A stretch of 64,000 nt of DNA from an uncultured Campylobacter sp. (GTDB lineage Bacteria; Campylobacterota; Campylobacteria; Campylobacterales; Campylobacteraceae). The notes under the pieces are model-generated. The model made no database searches. It was not told the DNA's origin and saw only the letters and a list, made by a program, of their open reading frames with translations. Positions 42,505-52,671 of this stretch are shown one piece after another; within the stretch, counting starts at the first letter, position 1, and each line of letters starts with the position of its first letter. The stretch covers positions 7,016 through 71,015 of the forward strand of contig NZ_CAJPRT010000009.1 in assembly GCF_905373215.1 (NCBI RefSeq), written 5' to 3'. The translations under genes and the position numbers were made by a program.

Positions 42505-44523
42505 ATGAATGTAATATATTGCGATTCTTTAGTTATTGGCGGCGGTTTAGCGGGCTTAAGAGCTGCGATCGCTACCGGTGAGAAAGGGCTTAGCACCATC
42601 GTTTTGAGTCTGATCCCAGTTAAGCGCTCGCACTCTGCGGCGGCTCAAGGCGGCATGCAGGCGTCTCTAGGAAATTCCAAGATGAGCGAGGGCGACAACG
42701 AGGACGTGCACTTTGCCGATACCGTAAAAGGAAGCGACTGGGGCTGCGATCAAGATGTCGCTAGGATGTTTGCACAAACGGCGCCTAAGGCGATCCGCGA
42801 GCTTGCGGGCTGGGGCGTTCCTTGGACCAGGATTACTAGAGGCGAGCGAAGCGCTATTATCAATGCTCAAAAAACCACGATCACCGAAAAAGATGAGGTT
42901 CACGGACTTATCCACAGCCGCGACTTCGGCGGCACAAAAAAATGGCGAACCTGCTATACCGCCGATGCTACGGGACATACGATGCTTTTTGCCGTTGCGA
43001 ACGAAGCGCTAAAGCATAACGTCGATATTCATGATAGAAAAGAAGCGATCGCGCTAATTCACGCAAACAACCGCTGCTACGGCGCAATCGTGCGTGATTT
43101 GGTTACCGGCGAGCTGATCGCATACGTCTCAAAAGGCACGCTAATCGCTACCGGCGGCTACGGCAGAGTTTATAAACACACCACAAACGCCGTCGTTTGC
43201 GAGGGCATAGGTGCTGCTATCGCGCTTGAGACCGGCGTCGCGCAGCTTGGAAATATGGAAGCGGTGCAGTTTCACCCGACCCCTATCGTTCCGAGCGGAA
43301 TTCTGCTTACCGAGGGTTGCCGCGGCGACGGCGGAATTTTACGCGACGTGGACGGCTACCGCTTTATGCCGGATTATGAGCCTGAGAAAAAGGAACTTGC
43401 TAGCCGCGACGTCGTAAGCCGCCGCATAATGGAGCACATCCGCGCAGGCAAGGGGGTAAAGAGCCCTTACGGTGAGCACGTTTGGCTCGACATATCGATC
43501 CTTGGACGCGAGCATATCGAGAAAAATTTACGCGACGTGCAAGAAATTTGCGAAATTTTCAACGGCATCGATCCTGCCGATACCGAGGTAATAACCGACG
43601 AGCAGGGCAGGAAGCGCGGCAAGGGCTGGGCTCCGATCCTTCCTATGCAGCACTACTCGATGGGTGGTATCAAAACAAAAGCTACGGGCGAGAGTCCGAC
43701 TTTAGCGGGACTATTCAGCGCCGGCGAGGCTGCGTGCTGGGATATGCACGGCTTTAACCGCTTGGGCGGAAATTCCGTCGCCGAAACCGTCGTCGCAGGA
43801 ATGATCGTGGGCGAGTATTTTGCGGAGTATTGCCAAGGGCACGATGTCGATATCAATACGCACGATATCGAAAAATTCGTAGATAAAGAGAAAAATTACA
43901 TTAAGAGCCTGCTTGAAAAAGAGGGTAAATTTAACGTATTCGAGATTAAAAACAAGATGAAAGACGTTATGTGGGAGCACTGCGCGATCTTCCGCACCGG
44001 CGAGGGATTAGCCAAAGCCGTAAAAGAGCTTGAGGAGCTTTACAAGCAGTCCTTAGATGTCAAAGTAAGCAATAAAGAGCTTTTCGGAAATCCGGAGCTT
44101 GAGGAGGCTTATCGCGTACCAAAGATGCTAAAGCTTGCGCTTTGTATCGCCAAGGGTGCGCTTGATCGCACAGAAAGCCGCGGCGCGCACTTCCGTGAGG
44201 ATTATCCGAAACGCGACGATCTAAACTGGCTAAAACGAACGCTTGCGAGCTGGAAGGAGGGCGATACTATGCCTACTCTAAGCTACGAGCCGCTTGATAT
44301 TATGAAGATGGAGATGCCGCCTGCATTCCGCGGATACGGCGCCAAAGGCAATATCATCGAGCATCCGGACAGCGCCGTGCGCCAAAAAGAGGTCGATGAA
44401 ATTCGCGAGAAAATGCAAGCCGAGGGCAAAGGCAGATATGAAATTCAAGAAGCATTGATGCATTATGAATTGCAGCCAAAATATAAAGCACCTAACGAAA
44501 GAGCAGGTATAGGATATGAGTAG
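42505..44523 (+). CDS. frdA: fumarate reductase flavoprotein subunit
   Basis: FrdA carries covalent FAD and reduces fumarate to succinate. The 672-residue protein has the dinucleotide loop GGGLAGLRAA (about 12-21) and the FAD-histidine motif RSHSAAAQGGM (about 41-51). The active-site region LTEGCRGDGGIL (about 269-280) and the HGFNRLGGNSVAE segment (about 414-426) follow. It is full length and uninterrupted. It lies ten bases after frdC and overlaps frdB by eight bases. Confidence 0.97.
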   Translation: MNVIYCDSLVIGGGLAGLRAAIATGEKGLSTIVLSLIPVKRSHSAAAQGGMQASLGNSKMSEGDNEDVHFADTVKGSDWGCDQDVARMFAQTAPKAIRELAGWGVPWTRITRGERSAIINAQKTTITEKDEVHGLIHSRDFGGTKKWRTCYTADATGHTMLFAVANEALKHNVDIHDRKEAIALIHANNRCYGAIVRDLVTGELIAYVSKGTLIATGGYGRVYKHTTNAVVCEGIGAAIALETGVAQLGNMEAVQFHPTPIVPSGILLTEGCRGDGGILRDVDGYRFMPDYEPEKKELASRDVVSRRIMEHIRAGKGVKSPYGEHVWLDISILGREHIEKNLRDVQEICEIFNGIDPADTEVITDEQGRKRGKGWAPILPMQHYSMGGIKTKATGESPTLAGLFSAGEAACWDMHGFNRLGGNSVAETVVAGMIVGEYFAEYCQGHDVDINTHDIEKFVDKEKNYIKSLLEKEGKFNVFEIKNKMKDVMWEHCAIFRTGEGLAKAVKELEELYKQSLDVKVSNKELFGNPELEEAYRVPKMLKLALCIAKGALDRTESRGAHFREDYPKRDDLNWLKRTLASWKEGDTMPTLSYEPLDIMKMEMPPAFRGYGAKGNIIEHPDSAVRQKEVDEIREKMQAEGKGRYEIQEALMHYELQPKYKAPNERAGIGYE

Positions 44524-45253
44524 AAAAATAACAATAAAGGCATTTAAGTATAATCCGTTAAGCAAAATTTCAAAGCCGCACTTCGCTACTTATGAGCTTG
44601 AAGAGACCGACGGAATGACGCTATTTATCGCGCTTAACGTGATTCGTGAGAAATTTGATCCCGAGCTAAGCTTCGACTTCGTTTGCCGCGCGGGTATCTG
44701 CGGTAGCTGCGGTATGCTCGTAAACGGCAAGCCGAGCCTTGCGTGCCGCACGCTTACTAAGGACTATTCGGACGGCGTGATCGAGCTTATGCCGCTTCCG
44801 GTTTTCAAGCTGTTAAAAGACCTCAGCGTCGATACCGGCAACTGGATGAACGCGATGAGCAAACGCGTAGAGAGCTGGATCCACACCGATCACGAGACCG
44901 ATATCTCAAAGCTTGAGGAGAAGGTCGAACCTGAGGTCGCACAGGAGGTTTTCGAGCTGGATCGCTGCATCGAGTGCGGCATCTGCGTGGCAAGCTGCGG
45001 CACCGCGATAATGCGAAAGGATTTCATCGGCGCCGTCGGTATCAACCGTATAGCGCGTTTTCAGATCGATGCGCTGGATAAACGCAGCGACGAGGATTTT
45101 TACGAGCTAATCGGCGATGATGACGGAGTATTCGGCTGTATGACGCTGCTAGGCTGCGAAGACAACTGCCCTAAGCACCTTCCGCTTCAAAGCAAAATCG
45201 CCTATATCCGCCGCAAGCTTGCCGCTCAGGGCAAATGCGGCTGCGGCAAATAA
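44516..45253 (+). CDS. frdB: fumarate reductase iron-sulfur subunit
   Basis: FrdB wires FrdA to the haem subunit with three clusters. The [2Fe-2S] cysteines are in CRAGICGSCGMLVNGKPSLAC (about 60-80). The ferredoxin-type cysteines follow in CIECGICVASCG (about 151-162) and GCEDNCPKHLP (about 214-224). The 245-residue length fits the Campylobacterota form. It closes the frdCAB operon and is followed directly by a strong terminator. Confidence 0.97.
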   Translation: MSRKITIKAFKYNPLSKISKPHFATYELEETDGMTLFIALNVIREKFDPELSFDFVCRAGICGSCGMLVNGKPSLACRTLTKDYSDGVIELMPLPVFKLLKDLSVDTGNWMNAMSKRVESWIHTDHETDISKLEEKVEPEVAQEVFELDRCIECGICVASCGTAIMRKDFIGAVGINRIARFQIDALDKRSDEDFYELIGDDDGVFGCMTLLGCEDNCPKHLPLQSKIAYIRRKLAAQGKCGCGK

Positions 45254-45283
45254 AATTTAAGCGGGACTTTCCCGCTTAAATTT
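45253..45283 (+). terminator. terminator of frdCAB
   Basis: AAATTTAAGCGGG and CCCGCTTAAATTT form a perfect 13-bp stem around the loop ACTTT. The hairpin begins at the last base of the frdB stop codon and is followed by a pyrimidine-rich stretch (ATCTTCTAATTTT). The two AAATTT words at the base of the stem form an inverted pair. Confidence 0.85.
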
Positions 45284-45429
45284 ATCTTCTAATTTTATAA
45301 ATTTTACCTCGATAGACAAATTCCAAAATGCTTGAGTCAGACAAGCGAAGTAGCTTTAAATTTAATACTATCCCAAGCGATAAAGAAGTAAAATACGAAA
45401 TCGCTTAAGATCGATAGCGAGGGATAAGG

Positions 45430-46296
45430 ATGAACGAAGCAAGGCTCGAAGAGCTAAAGAAAATTCTAAACGAACGACATCAAAATTTAGAGCAAGGCTC
45501 GCAGGAAGATTTTAGTGCTCAAAATTCTGATGCCTTAAATTTTGATACTTCAGAATCCGATAACTCAAATTTAAACGTAGAAGGAAATCTAAAATTTCAA
45601 AATTCAGATTCCGATGATGCCACTCCTAATAAAAATTCTAAAACCGAGGCTAGGGATTACGATAAAGAGCCTATAGTTATAAAAAATTACAGCATTATGC
45701 ACTTGCTGTTTTATATCATAATAGCAATCATTATTCCGTCTATTTTCATAAAAATTTTGTATAACAAAGGTTTGATAGATTTATATTATGGCGGTAGAAC
45801 ATATTTGCTATATAATCAAAATTCAACTTTTATTTTAAGTGTTTTATTTTTGTGCCTATTCGCCCTGTATTGCTATTTTGCAAAAGAAAAAGACATTATT
45901 ATCAACAATTTGCACATAACATATTTTGGAAATATATCAAGCGGATTGGAAATTTTTAAAATAAACAATGATAGTTTTATCAAGGAAAACTATAAATTGA
46001 GAATAAATGTTTTATGTTTTATTTTGTGTTTGATTTCCCTATTGTCGGGTTTCGTCTATCAAAAAATTATTTTTATCATTTCTATACTTGTTGTTAGATT
46101 TTTGCCAATATTCCTCTTTTCGATACTTCAAAATAAAAAATTTGAATTTTATAATCCGGGATATTTATGCATTAAAACAAGAACCGGAAAACAGATAATT
46201 CCTTTGGTTTCAAAAAAAGATACAAAAGAGGTAAGAGAATATTTTTTAAATAAGCTTAATATCGATATTATAGATAAAGTAAATTATTTTATGTAA
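45430..46296 (+). CDS. hypothetical membrane protein
   Basis: This 288-residue protein has a polar N-terminal part (about 1-85, including the low-complexity DFSAQNSDALNFDTSESD). Four hydrophobic segments follow (about 90-110, 132-150, 190-208 and 212-232), then a C-terminal soluble part ending near VREYFLNKLNIDIID. I recognise no family. The coding part after residue 85 is AT-rich compared with neighbouring operons, which suggests acquisition. Ribosome site GGATAAGG precedes the ATG. A smaller gene with a similar C-terminal motif follows. Confidence 0.6.
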   Translation: MNEARLEELKKILNERHQNLEQGSQEDFSAQNSDALNFDTSESDNSNLNVEGNLKFQNSDSDDATPNKNSKTEARDYDKEPIVIKNYSIMHLLFYIIIAIIIPSIFIKILYNKGLIDLYYGGRTYLLYNQNSTFILSVLFLCLFALYCYFAKEKDIIINNLHITYFGNISSGLEIFKINNDSFIKENYKLRINVLCFILCLISLLSGFVYQKIIFIISILVVRFLPIFLFSILQNKKFEFYNPGYLCIKTRTGKQIIPLVSKKDTKEVREYFLNKLNIDIIDKVNYFM

Positions 46297-46337
46297 TCAA
46301 ATTTTAATAAAGGATATGTAGATGAGTAGAGTAAGTA

Positions 46338-46727
46338 TTGATAAAATGTGTACCTATTACAGGTAGCCTTAAATCGTTACAAGAATATTTTTCTGATTTG
46401 CCGAAAATGTCAGAATTTTTTTATCGTATTAACTCGTTGGGTTTTTTCTTTGTATTTTTGCTTTGCATGTATGTGGCGAATATATTTATAAAATTCGTCG
46501 TATATTGTTGCATAAATAAAGGCATAAAGGGATTTAAAATTTTTCCATTTATAAAAGTCGATGAGCCGTGGCATGGCGGATATTTATATTATTCCGTTGT
46601 GGTATCGGCACACTACTATTTGATTTATTTGTATAGCAGTGAAATTTACGACGAAGTTAGAGAGTATTTTTTGCAGAAAAATATAAATATAGACTATATT
46701 AAAAAGGACTATACGGTTTTTATTTAG
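46338..46727 (+). CDS. small hypothetical membrane protein, start uncertain or frameshifted
   Basis: The frame gives about 129 residues with two hydrophobic segments and a C-terminal VREYFLQKNINIDYIK that echoes VREYFLNKLNIDIID of the gene before, so the two are distant paralogues. The TTG at 46338 has no ribosome site. An ATG at 46322 with AAAGGA upstream is well placed but is in another frame and meets a stop after 14 codons. Either one base was lost or gained between 46322 and about 46360, or the ATG opens a short leader peptide. Confidence 0.4.
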   Translation: MIKCVPITGSLKSLQEYFSDLPKMSEFFYRINSLGFFFVFLLCMYVANIFIKFVVYCCINKGIKGFKIFPFIKVDEPWHGGYLYYSVVVSAHYYLIYLYSSEIYDEVREYFLQKNINIDYIKKDYTVFI

Positions 46728-47101
46728 GAGGATATGCGAAGGGGCGGTAAATTTAAAACTAAAATTTCAATATTTTATGGTAGCCGCCACTAAATTTCGT
46801 AGCGATACCGAGTGCAAATACAGCGTAAATTTAGCGCTAAATTTTATGCGTAGAAGCGCTTGTTGAAATTCTAACCGCCTGTCGCTGGAATAAAATTTCG
46901 TCGGTAGAATTTCGCCTCTGCGATATTTCTACGCGGAATTCTATCGGTAAAATTTCGAAGGCAAAAATTTTGCGCCTAAACCCTCTTAAACCTCGCTCTG
47001 CGAATTCCGCCCGAGCAAAATTGCCTTGTGAAATTCTGCCCGTTTATATTCGGCTAAGCTCACACTCGGTAGTATTTGTCATTTTATTTGCGGAGGTTGC
47101 T
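46728..47101. other. 374-bp spacer before the ankyrin gene
   Basis: The spacer is dense in AAATTT, AAATTC and GAATTC words. From 46970 it is open in frame with the ankyrin gene, but it has the same filler composition. I see the gene start at 47102. No other gene is recognised. Confidence 0.5.
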
Positions 47102-48541
47102 TTGAAAGAGATAAAATCCAAGCTCATCATAGCGTGCTTGGTTGTTACGGCAGGCCTATTTTTCTTGATCGCAGGCGGTGCACTTATGGATAGATCCGAA
47201 ACTCAGCCCGCGCAAAATTCCACGGTGAGTCGCGCCACAACCTCCGGCAACTCCTCCAATCCGCCGCTAACGGACGAGGATCGCACCGCAATAGCGAGGT
47301 ACCGGTACGAAAGGCTGGGCGCCGAGTTAGATTTGGACGAATGCGTAGTGCATGGCGATGAGCGAATGGAGTATTTCTGCAAGCTTTTGCGCTCCAAGGA
47401 CACTGCGCGTATTTTAACATTTATGCGAGAGCAGCGCATCACTGCGGGCGATCCGCTGCATTTTGGCATAACGGCGATAATGTATTCCAGTTTTTACAAC
47501 GATGCAAACACCACCGAAGAGCTGATCTATCACGGAGCGGATATCAACCGCACGGACGATTTTTCTCATTCGGCGCTGAGCTATGCTATCGAAAATAACT
47601 CTACCGCCGCCGCGGAAGTTCTACTTAAGCATGGAGCTAGCTTTTCTAGCGTTAAATATGTTCGTCCGTGGCTTGCGACTCCGGGATGCTGCGATGCCTA
47701 TTTGGTCGCCGATACTAGCGATGCACAGGTAAGGACATATTACGGAACACCTAAAAGCGAGGGTACTAGCGCGGTATCTGATCCGCTCTATTACGCCGTA
47801 GCAGGCGGATTTTTGCAGATGACGGAGCTTATGCTTAGCAGCGGCGTAAGACCTGAGATTACCGCTTGGACGGACGATCATTGTATTGCTTTTACGCTCA
47901 AACACCGCAAAGATGAGCGGCAGCCGAACTGCTCCATCTATCAGATGCTGCCGCAACGACATGACGCAAGTATGCTAAATTTGCTGCTTAAATACGATTT
48001 GGCAGGACTTCCGGACGATGAGCGTATTCAAAAAAAATACGATGACTGCCGTAAGGATTTGGATACGTTGAGGAAGTATAAGAAAATATACCTAGAGCAT
48101 ATGGATGATTATTGTTACGATGAGATTATTTTGGTTTGGAGCTGGTTGGATAGCTTTAATTATGATATAGTTAGGTATATTATGAGGGGGCGCTTGAAGG
48201 ATTGGGAAAAGGGTGCAATCGGGTTTAACAGAGGTTCGCTGCCCGATCTTAATAGATGCGGCTCAGTAACGCCCAATACGGCGCTACTCGGTATCTACGA
48301 TACGCTTATAAAGCGCTATTCCGCGCTCTGCGGCGATGAGCTTAATGGCGCGAGTGGCTTTGATCTGGATAAATTTTTTAGATATTCGCACTTAAAAGGC
48401 TTGGAATTTGATCTTAAAATAGAGTATGAGGGCAAGGTGATAAGAGTGGAGGAGTATGATAAAATTTTAAGGCGCGATGCTTCTAAGCAGCTAGAACAAG
48501 CGGGATCCAAGACTGCAGATACCGCGTCTGCTCATGAGTAA
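47102..48541 (+). CDS. membrane-anchored ankyrin-repeat protein
   Basis: The preferred start is TTG at 47102, with GGAGG six bases upstream. It gives a 479-residue protein with an N-terminal anchor or uncleaved signal (KSKLIIACLVVTAGLFFLIAGGAL). Ankyrin repeats run from about residue 100 to 300 (GITAIMYSSFYNDANTTEELIYHGADINRTD; ALSYAIENNSTAAAEVLLKHG; YYAVAGGFLQMTELMLSSG). The C-terminal 200 residues have no recognised domain. Exported ankyrin proteins bind partner proteins; the partner is unknown. A second ankyrin protein is at 57240. Confidence 0.75.
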   Translation: MKEIKSKLIIACLVVTAGLFFLIAGGALMDRSETQPAQNSTVSRATTSGNSSNPPLTDEDRTAIARYRYERLGAELDLDECVVHGDERMEYFCKLLRSKDTARILTFMREQRITAGDPLHFGITAIMYSSFYNDANTTEELIYHGADINRTDDFSHSALSYAIENNSTAAAEVLLKHGASFSSVKYVRPWLATPGCCDAYLVADTSDAQVRTYYGTPKSEGTSAVSDPLYYAVAGGFLQMTELMLSSGVRPEITAWTDDHCIAFTLKHRKDERQPNCSIYQMLPQRHDASMLNLLLKYDLAGLPDDERIQKKYDDCRKDLDTLRKYKKIYLEHMDDYCYDEIILVWSWLDSFNYDIVRYIMRGRLKDWEKGAIGFNRGSLPDLNRCGSVTPNTALLGIYDTLIKRYSALCGDELNGASGFDLDKFFRYSHLKGLEFDLKIEYEGKVIRVEEYDKILRRDASKQLEQAGSKTADTASAHE

Positions 48542-48810
48542 ATTCTATAAAATTTACAGACGCGATTATCGGCTTCGCGGTTGCTGTGTATCTTGCAAAA
48601 TTATATAAATTACGCCGATTTAAAATTTGCGTCGTTTTGCTTTGTAAAACGCATGGAATTTTGTCGCTATGACGCAAGCGGTTTGCAAAATTCCAGCACG
48701 TATGTAAATTTTAAAAATTCCGAGAGTTGCAGCGCATTAAATCATATAAATTTAGGCGCCAAAACTCGCCTGATATGGACCCGCGAAATTTTGCCGCTTA
48801 AAATTTCGCG

Positions 48811-49221
48811 CTACAAATTCTTAAATTCCATCTCCAGCTGCTTGCGCCAGTCTTGTAGCGAGCGCTCTGCGTCCGCGGCGTATTTTTCGATCAGAGCGTC
48901 CGTTTTATTTAGAAACTCAAATAGCTTGCCCTCCCACACGGCGGGGTTTAGGTTGCTTTGATGCATCGTTTTGATATAGACTAACTCCTTGCTAAGAGCC
49001 TCAAGCTCGTCTAGATAACTCTCACGAGCCCCTTCATCGCGCAGCTCTAGCCGCTTTAGAGCTCGCAGTTTGCCCTCTAAAATATCGCAAAATTTCATAT
49101 ACCTTTGCGAGCTAAGCTCGGGGTCTGCGGCGTCTGCGCGCGCGGAAGCCTTTTGGACCTGAAAATACACGAGCGCGCCCACTGCAAGGGCAACTGCGAA
49201 CATCAAAGCGAAATTAGCCAT
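48811..49221 (-). CDS. hypothetical membrane-anchored coiled protein
   Basis: This 136-residue protein has one N-terminal membrane helix (FALMFAVALAVGALVYFQV) followed by a charged helical domain, probably coiled coil. Its ATG overlaps the rarD stop by eight bases, so it is coupled to rarD. A small membrane protein of this sort could be a structural partner. I recognise no family and no repeats. Confidence 0.65.
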   Translation of the reverse strand: MANFALMFAVALAVGALVYFQVQKASARADAADPELSSQRYMKFCDILEGKLRALKRLELRDEGARESYLDELEALSKELVYIKTMHQSNLNPAVWEGKLFEFLNKTDALIEKYAADAERSLQDWRKQLEMEFKNL

Positions 49222-50086
49222 TTTTTTTCCTTAAGCCATCTAGGCCCACGACCGCGAGCCCGAACCAAATTAGCGAAAAGCTCAAAATTTTATAAGTCTC
49301 AAGCTCCTCGCCGTAAATAAACACCGCGATCAGCATACTCATGCTAGGGCTGATGTACTGCATAAAGCCGATCGTAGATAGCGGCAGATACTGCGTGCTT
49401 ACGGCGAAGGTAAGCAGCGGCAAAATCGTAATCAGTCCGCTTGCAAACAGTAGCGCGCCGCTTGTGCTAAAGCCGAAGGCGCCGCTTCCTTTCAGCGCGC
49501 AGTAGATCAGAAATGCAAGCGCGGGCAGCAGCATCAGCGCCGTCTCGCAAAACAGCCCCTCGAAGCTAGGCACTTTTACTTTTTTGCGTATGAGGCCGTA
49601 AAATGCAAAGCTAAGCGGCAGCACGAGCGAGATTATAGGAAGCCTGCCTAGCGCGTAAATTTGCACGCCGATCGCCGCAAAGGCTAGCAGCAGGGAAAAT
49701 TTCGCCGCCGCGCTTAGCCGCTCGCGCAGAAACAAAGCGCCCAAAAGCACCGAAAATAGCGGATTTATAAAATATCCGAGGCTGGTGGCTAAAATTTGAT
49801 CGGAATTTACCGCGTAGATATAAATGCCCCAGTTCGTGCTGATAAGTAGTCCCGTACAAAGCAGCGTAAGGGCGATTCTAGGGGTGCCAAGAAGCCGCGC
49901 GACGTTTTTTAAGCGGTGCGTAAAGCAGAGAAAAACGAGCAGCAGCAGGAAGGACCAAACGACGCGATGCGCTAAAATTTGCACCGCGTCCACGTCCTTT
50001 ATGAGCTTAAAAAATATCGGGAAAACGCCCCACATAAAAAAGGTCGCAAATGCAAGCATTAGTCCTTTAGCGCGGTTTTCTTCCAT
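49214..50086 (-). CDS. rarD: RarD/EamA-family transporter
   Basis: This 290-residue protein has ten predicted membrane helices in two EamA-like halves. The RarD signature is at the N-terminus (AKGLMLAFATFFMWGVFPIF, then VDAVQILAHRVVWSFLLLL). RarD proteins are drug/metabolite-superfamily transporters of uncertain substrate; the historical name refers to chloramphenicol sensitivity. Start ATG at 50086 has AAGGAATTTT upstream. It is divergent from the DAHP synthase gene. Confidence 0.88.
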   Translation of the reverse strand: MEENRAKGLMLAFATFFMWGVFPIFFKLIKDVDAVQILAHRVVWSFLLLLVFLCFTHRLKNVARLLGTPRIALTLLCTGLLISTNWGIYIYAVNSDQILATSLGYFINPLFSVLLGALFLRERLSAAAKFSLLLAFAAIGVQIYALGRLPIISLVLPLSFAFYGLIRKKVKVPSFEGLFCETALMLLPALAFLIYCALKGSGAFGFSTSGALLFASGLITILPLLTFAVSTQYLPLSTIGFMQYISPSMSMLIAVFIYGEELETYKILSFSLIWFGLAVVGLDGLRKKNG

Positions 50087-50154
50087 AAAATTCCTTCCAA
50101 ATTGCCTAAAGGCGCTATTTTAAGATTTTTTGGGTTAATAAAAGCTTATTTGGG

Positions 50155-50160
50155 TATAAT
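50155..50160 (+). promoter_or_regulatory. -10 element (TATAAT) of the DAHP synthase gene
   Basis: GGGTATAAT ends 31 bases before the ATG at 50191. It is followed by the strong ribosome site AAGGAGGGG. Confidence 0.6.
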
Positions 50161-50190
50161 CGCGAGATTTACGAAATTTAAGGAGGGGCT

Positions 50191-51534
50191 ATGAGCTGGA
50201 GTAGGACATCGTGGAAAGATTATAAAATTTTACAGCAGCCGATTTATCAGGATGAAAGTGCGGTGCAGGCCGCTAAAGATCGACTTTACAAGCTGCCGCC
50301 GTTAATTTTTGCGGGCGAAGTTCGCAACCTAAAGGCCGAGCTTGCGCGCGCTAGCGAGGGCAAGTCGTTTTTGCTTCAAGGCGGCGATTGCGCTGAGAGC
50401 TTTAATGATTTTAGCGCGAATAATATCCGCGATATGTTTAAGGTAATGCTTCAGATGGCGATCATTCTTACCTTCGCGGCGGGCTGTCCCGTCGTTAAGG
50501 TGGGCCGTATCGCAGGGCAGTTTGCAAAGCCGCGCAGCAGCGACTTCGAGGAGGCGGGCGGCGTGAGCCTGCCTAGCTACCGCGGCGACATAATCAACGG
50601 CTTTGAGTTTAACGAAGCGGCGCGCAAGCCAGATCCCGCTCGTATGATCGAGGCATATCATCAAAGCGCTTCGACGCTGAATTTGCTGCGCGCCTTTTCT
50701 CGCGGCGGTCTTGCGAACCTGCACGAGGTGCATAAGTGGAATTTGGGCTTTTTGAAAAAGGGCGAGCTGGAGGCTAAATTTAACGAGCTGAGCGATGAAA
50801 TTTCGCGCACGCTTAAATTTATGGAGGCGTGCGGACTGAGCGCCGCTAACTCTCCGAGCCTTGCCGAGACGGTGCTTTACACCTCGCACGAGGCGCTGCT
50901 GCTGCACTATGAGGAGTGTCTGACGCGCATTGACAGCACCAGCGGCGATTGGTACGACTGCTCGGCGCACATGCTTTGGATCGGCGAGCGCACGCGCGGC
51001 GCGGACGATGCGCACGTGCATTTTTTAAGCGGTATCAAAAACCCTCTCGGTGTCAAGATCGGCCCGAGCGGCACCGCGGATGAAATTTTGCGCCTTTGCG
51101 ACAGGCTCAATCCGCAAAACGAAGCAGGCAGGCTAAACGTCATCATCCGCATGGGCGCGGATAAGATCGGCGCGCGGCTGCCGCAAATTTTACGCGAGCT
51201 AAAGCGCGAGGGCAGGGCGATTCTGTACAGCATCGATCCGATGCACGGCAACACCGTCAAGACCGCAAACGGCTACAAAACGCGCGAGTTTTCTAAAATT
51301 TTAAGCGAGGTTCAGAGCTTTTTCGAGATCCACGCTGCGGAGGGCACGCACGCGGGCGGCATCCACCTTGAGATGACCGGTCAAAACGTCACCGAGTGTA
51401 CGGGCGGCTCGTTTAACGTGACGCAAGAGACGCTAAAACAGCGCTACGAAACGCAGTGCGATCCGCGCCTAAACGCAGATCAGGCGCTAGAGCTTGCGTT
51501 TTTGCTCGCCGATAATCTAAAAAAGGCGGAGTAG
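50191..51534 (+). CDS. 3-deoxy-7-phosphoheptulonate synthase, class II
   Basis: This enzyme starts the shikimate pathway by joining phosphoenolpyruvate and erythrose 4-phosphate. The 447-residue length and the motifs are of the plant-like class II type: FLLQGGDCAESF (about 60-71), KVGRIAGQFAKPRS (about 103-116), HMLWIGERTRGADDAHVHF (about 261-279), DPMHGNT (about 349-355) and GGIHLEMTGQNVTEC (about 388-402). Class II is the normal form in Campylobacterota. No aro genes adjoin it. No regulatory domain is appended. Confidence 0.95.
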   Translation: MSWSRTSWKDYKILQQPIYQDESAVQAAKDRLYKLPPLIFAGEVRNLKAELARASEGKSFLLQGGDCAESFNDFSANNIRDMFKVMLQMAIILTFAAGCPVVKVGRIAGQFAKPRSSDFEEAGGVSLPSYRGDIINGFEFNEAARKPDPARMIEAYHQSASTLNLLRAFSRGGLANLHEVHKWNLGFLKKGELEAKFNELSDEISRTLKFMEACGLSAANSPSLAETVLYTSHEALLLHYEECLTRIDSTSGDWYDCSAHMLWIGERTRGADDAHVHFLSGIKNPLGVKIGPSGTADEILRLCDRLNPQNEAGRLNVIIRMGADKIGARLPQILRELKREGRAILYSIDPMHGNTVKTANGYKTREFSKILSEVQSFFEIHAAEGTHAGGIHLEMTGQNVTECTGGSFNVTQETLKQRYETQCDPRLNADQALELAFLLADNLKKAE

Positions 51535-52671
51535 CCCGTCTTTATCGCGCTAAAATTTGGTCGCGGCTTAGAATTTAAGTGCAGTTTTAGGCGTTTTGAC
51601 GTAAGCTAGCACTATGTTGCATTTTTTTGCGCTTTAAATTTAATCATATCTTGGCACGAGCGATTTAAATTTACGCGGCTTGGAATACGGGGCGGCTTTG
51701 GGCGCAGTCTCGCAGCGGTTGAAATATATACAATTAAAATTTATACCTCGCGCGAAAACGTAAGCTGCGTAAGCCCGCCGCCAAAATACGAGTAATTGAA
51801 AATTTTGTGGCGTCGCGCTGCGATAAAATTTCTTTTTGCAGAGGCTTGTAAACTTCTTGGCGGCTAAATTTATCCTTGCAGACTTGCGGCTTAAAATTTA
51901 ATACGCCCTGCATGGAATTTTAAAATTTGCGCCGCCGTGAAATTTTAAAAATTTAGCGCTAAATTTGCAGCTCGCGGAATTTTATCTTTAAATTTCGCCG
52001 TGTAAATTTTGATCGCTCGCTGCTGTGCATGCCGCCTATCTGTGTGTTGTTCAAGCTAGTGCCAGACCGAGCGGTAAATGCAGCGACACGGGCTCACCTC
52101 CGTTTTTCGCACATGGCGGTAGAAAATGCTGCGCTATCTGCGGTATTCGGCATAAATACGGCGCAAAAGCTCTTGCTTGAGATGGGCACGACGAACGCAC
52201 GCCGTCGCAGCGCGCATTTCGTCGTTCACAAACTTTCGTTTAATCCCTGATGATGCGATAGATTAGGCGGAACAGACTTTGCATCCGTTTAAAATTTCAG
52301 AGCACGATTTCGCCGTGAAATTTTAATAGAAAGTCTATACTTCTGTTGCTAAATTTCGGATCGAATTTTACATTTTGAGTTGCACCGAGGCGCTGTTATA
52401 AAATTCCGTGCCTTAAATTTAAAGCAAAATTCTGCGGCACGGTGAAATTTCAAAATTTCGTTGCGGTAAATTTGTGCTCTAAAATTTCATCCATGAATGT
52501 AGAATTTTAAGTCGGCAAATATAAAATTTAGAAGGCAAAGTTTGCTGCCGCATCGTGTACTGCGCCGCGAAATACTACTCTACAAAACCTGCGCCTAACC
52601 TCATAAATTTCGTCGTGCAAAATTTATGCAGAATTTACGCGGAGTTCTTGCTGTCGCGCCGCTTCGCTTCG
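51535..52671. other. 1.1 kb non-coding region dense in AAATTT words
   Basis: No credible gene on either strand; a 73-codon open frame at 52029 has no ribosome site or family features. RAATTY words recur throughout at short intervals, as in 341-1541. Transcription from the left (DAHP synthase) and from the right (acpS) converges here, so both terminators must lie within it. Confidence 0.5.

Noticed and set aside
46970..47101. 44-codon N-terminal extension of the first ankyrin protein
   Set aside because: Composition equals the filler, and TTG at 47102 has GGAGG at the right distance and leads straight into a membrane anchor.
52029..52250. 73-codon open frame in the DAHP synthase-acpS gap
   Set aside because: No ribosome site or promoter, no family features, and it lies in filler DNA rich in RAATTY words.
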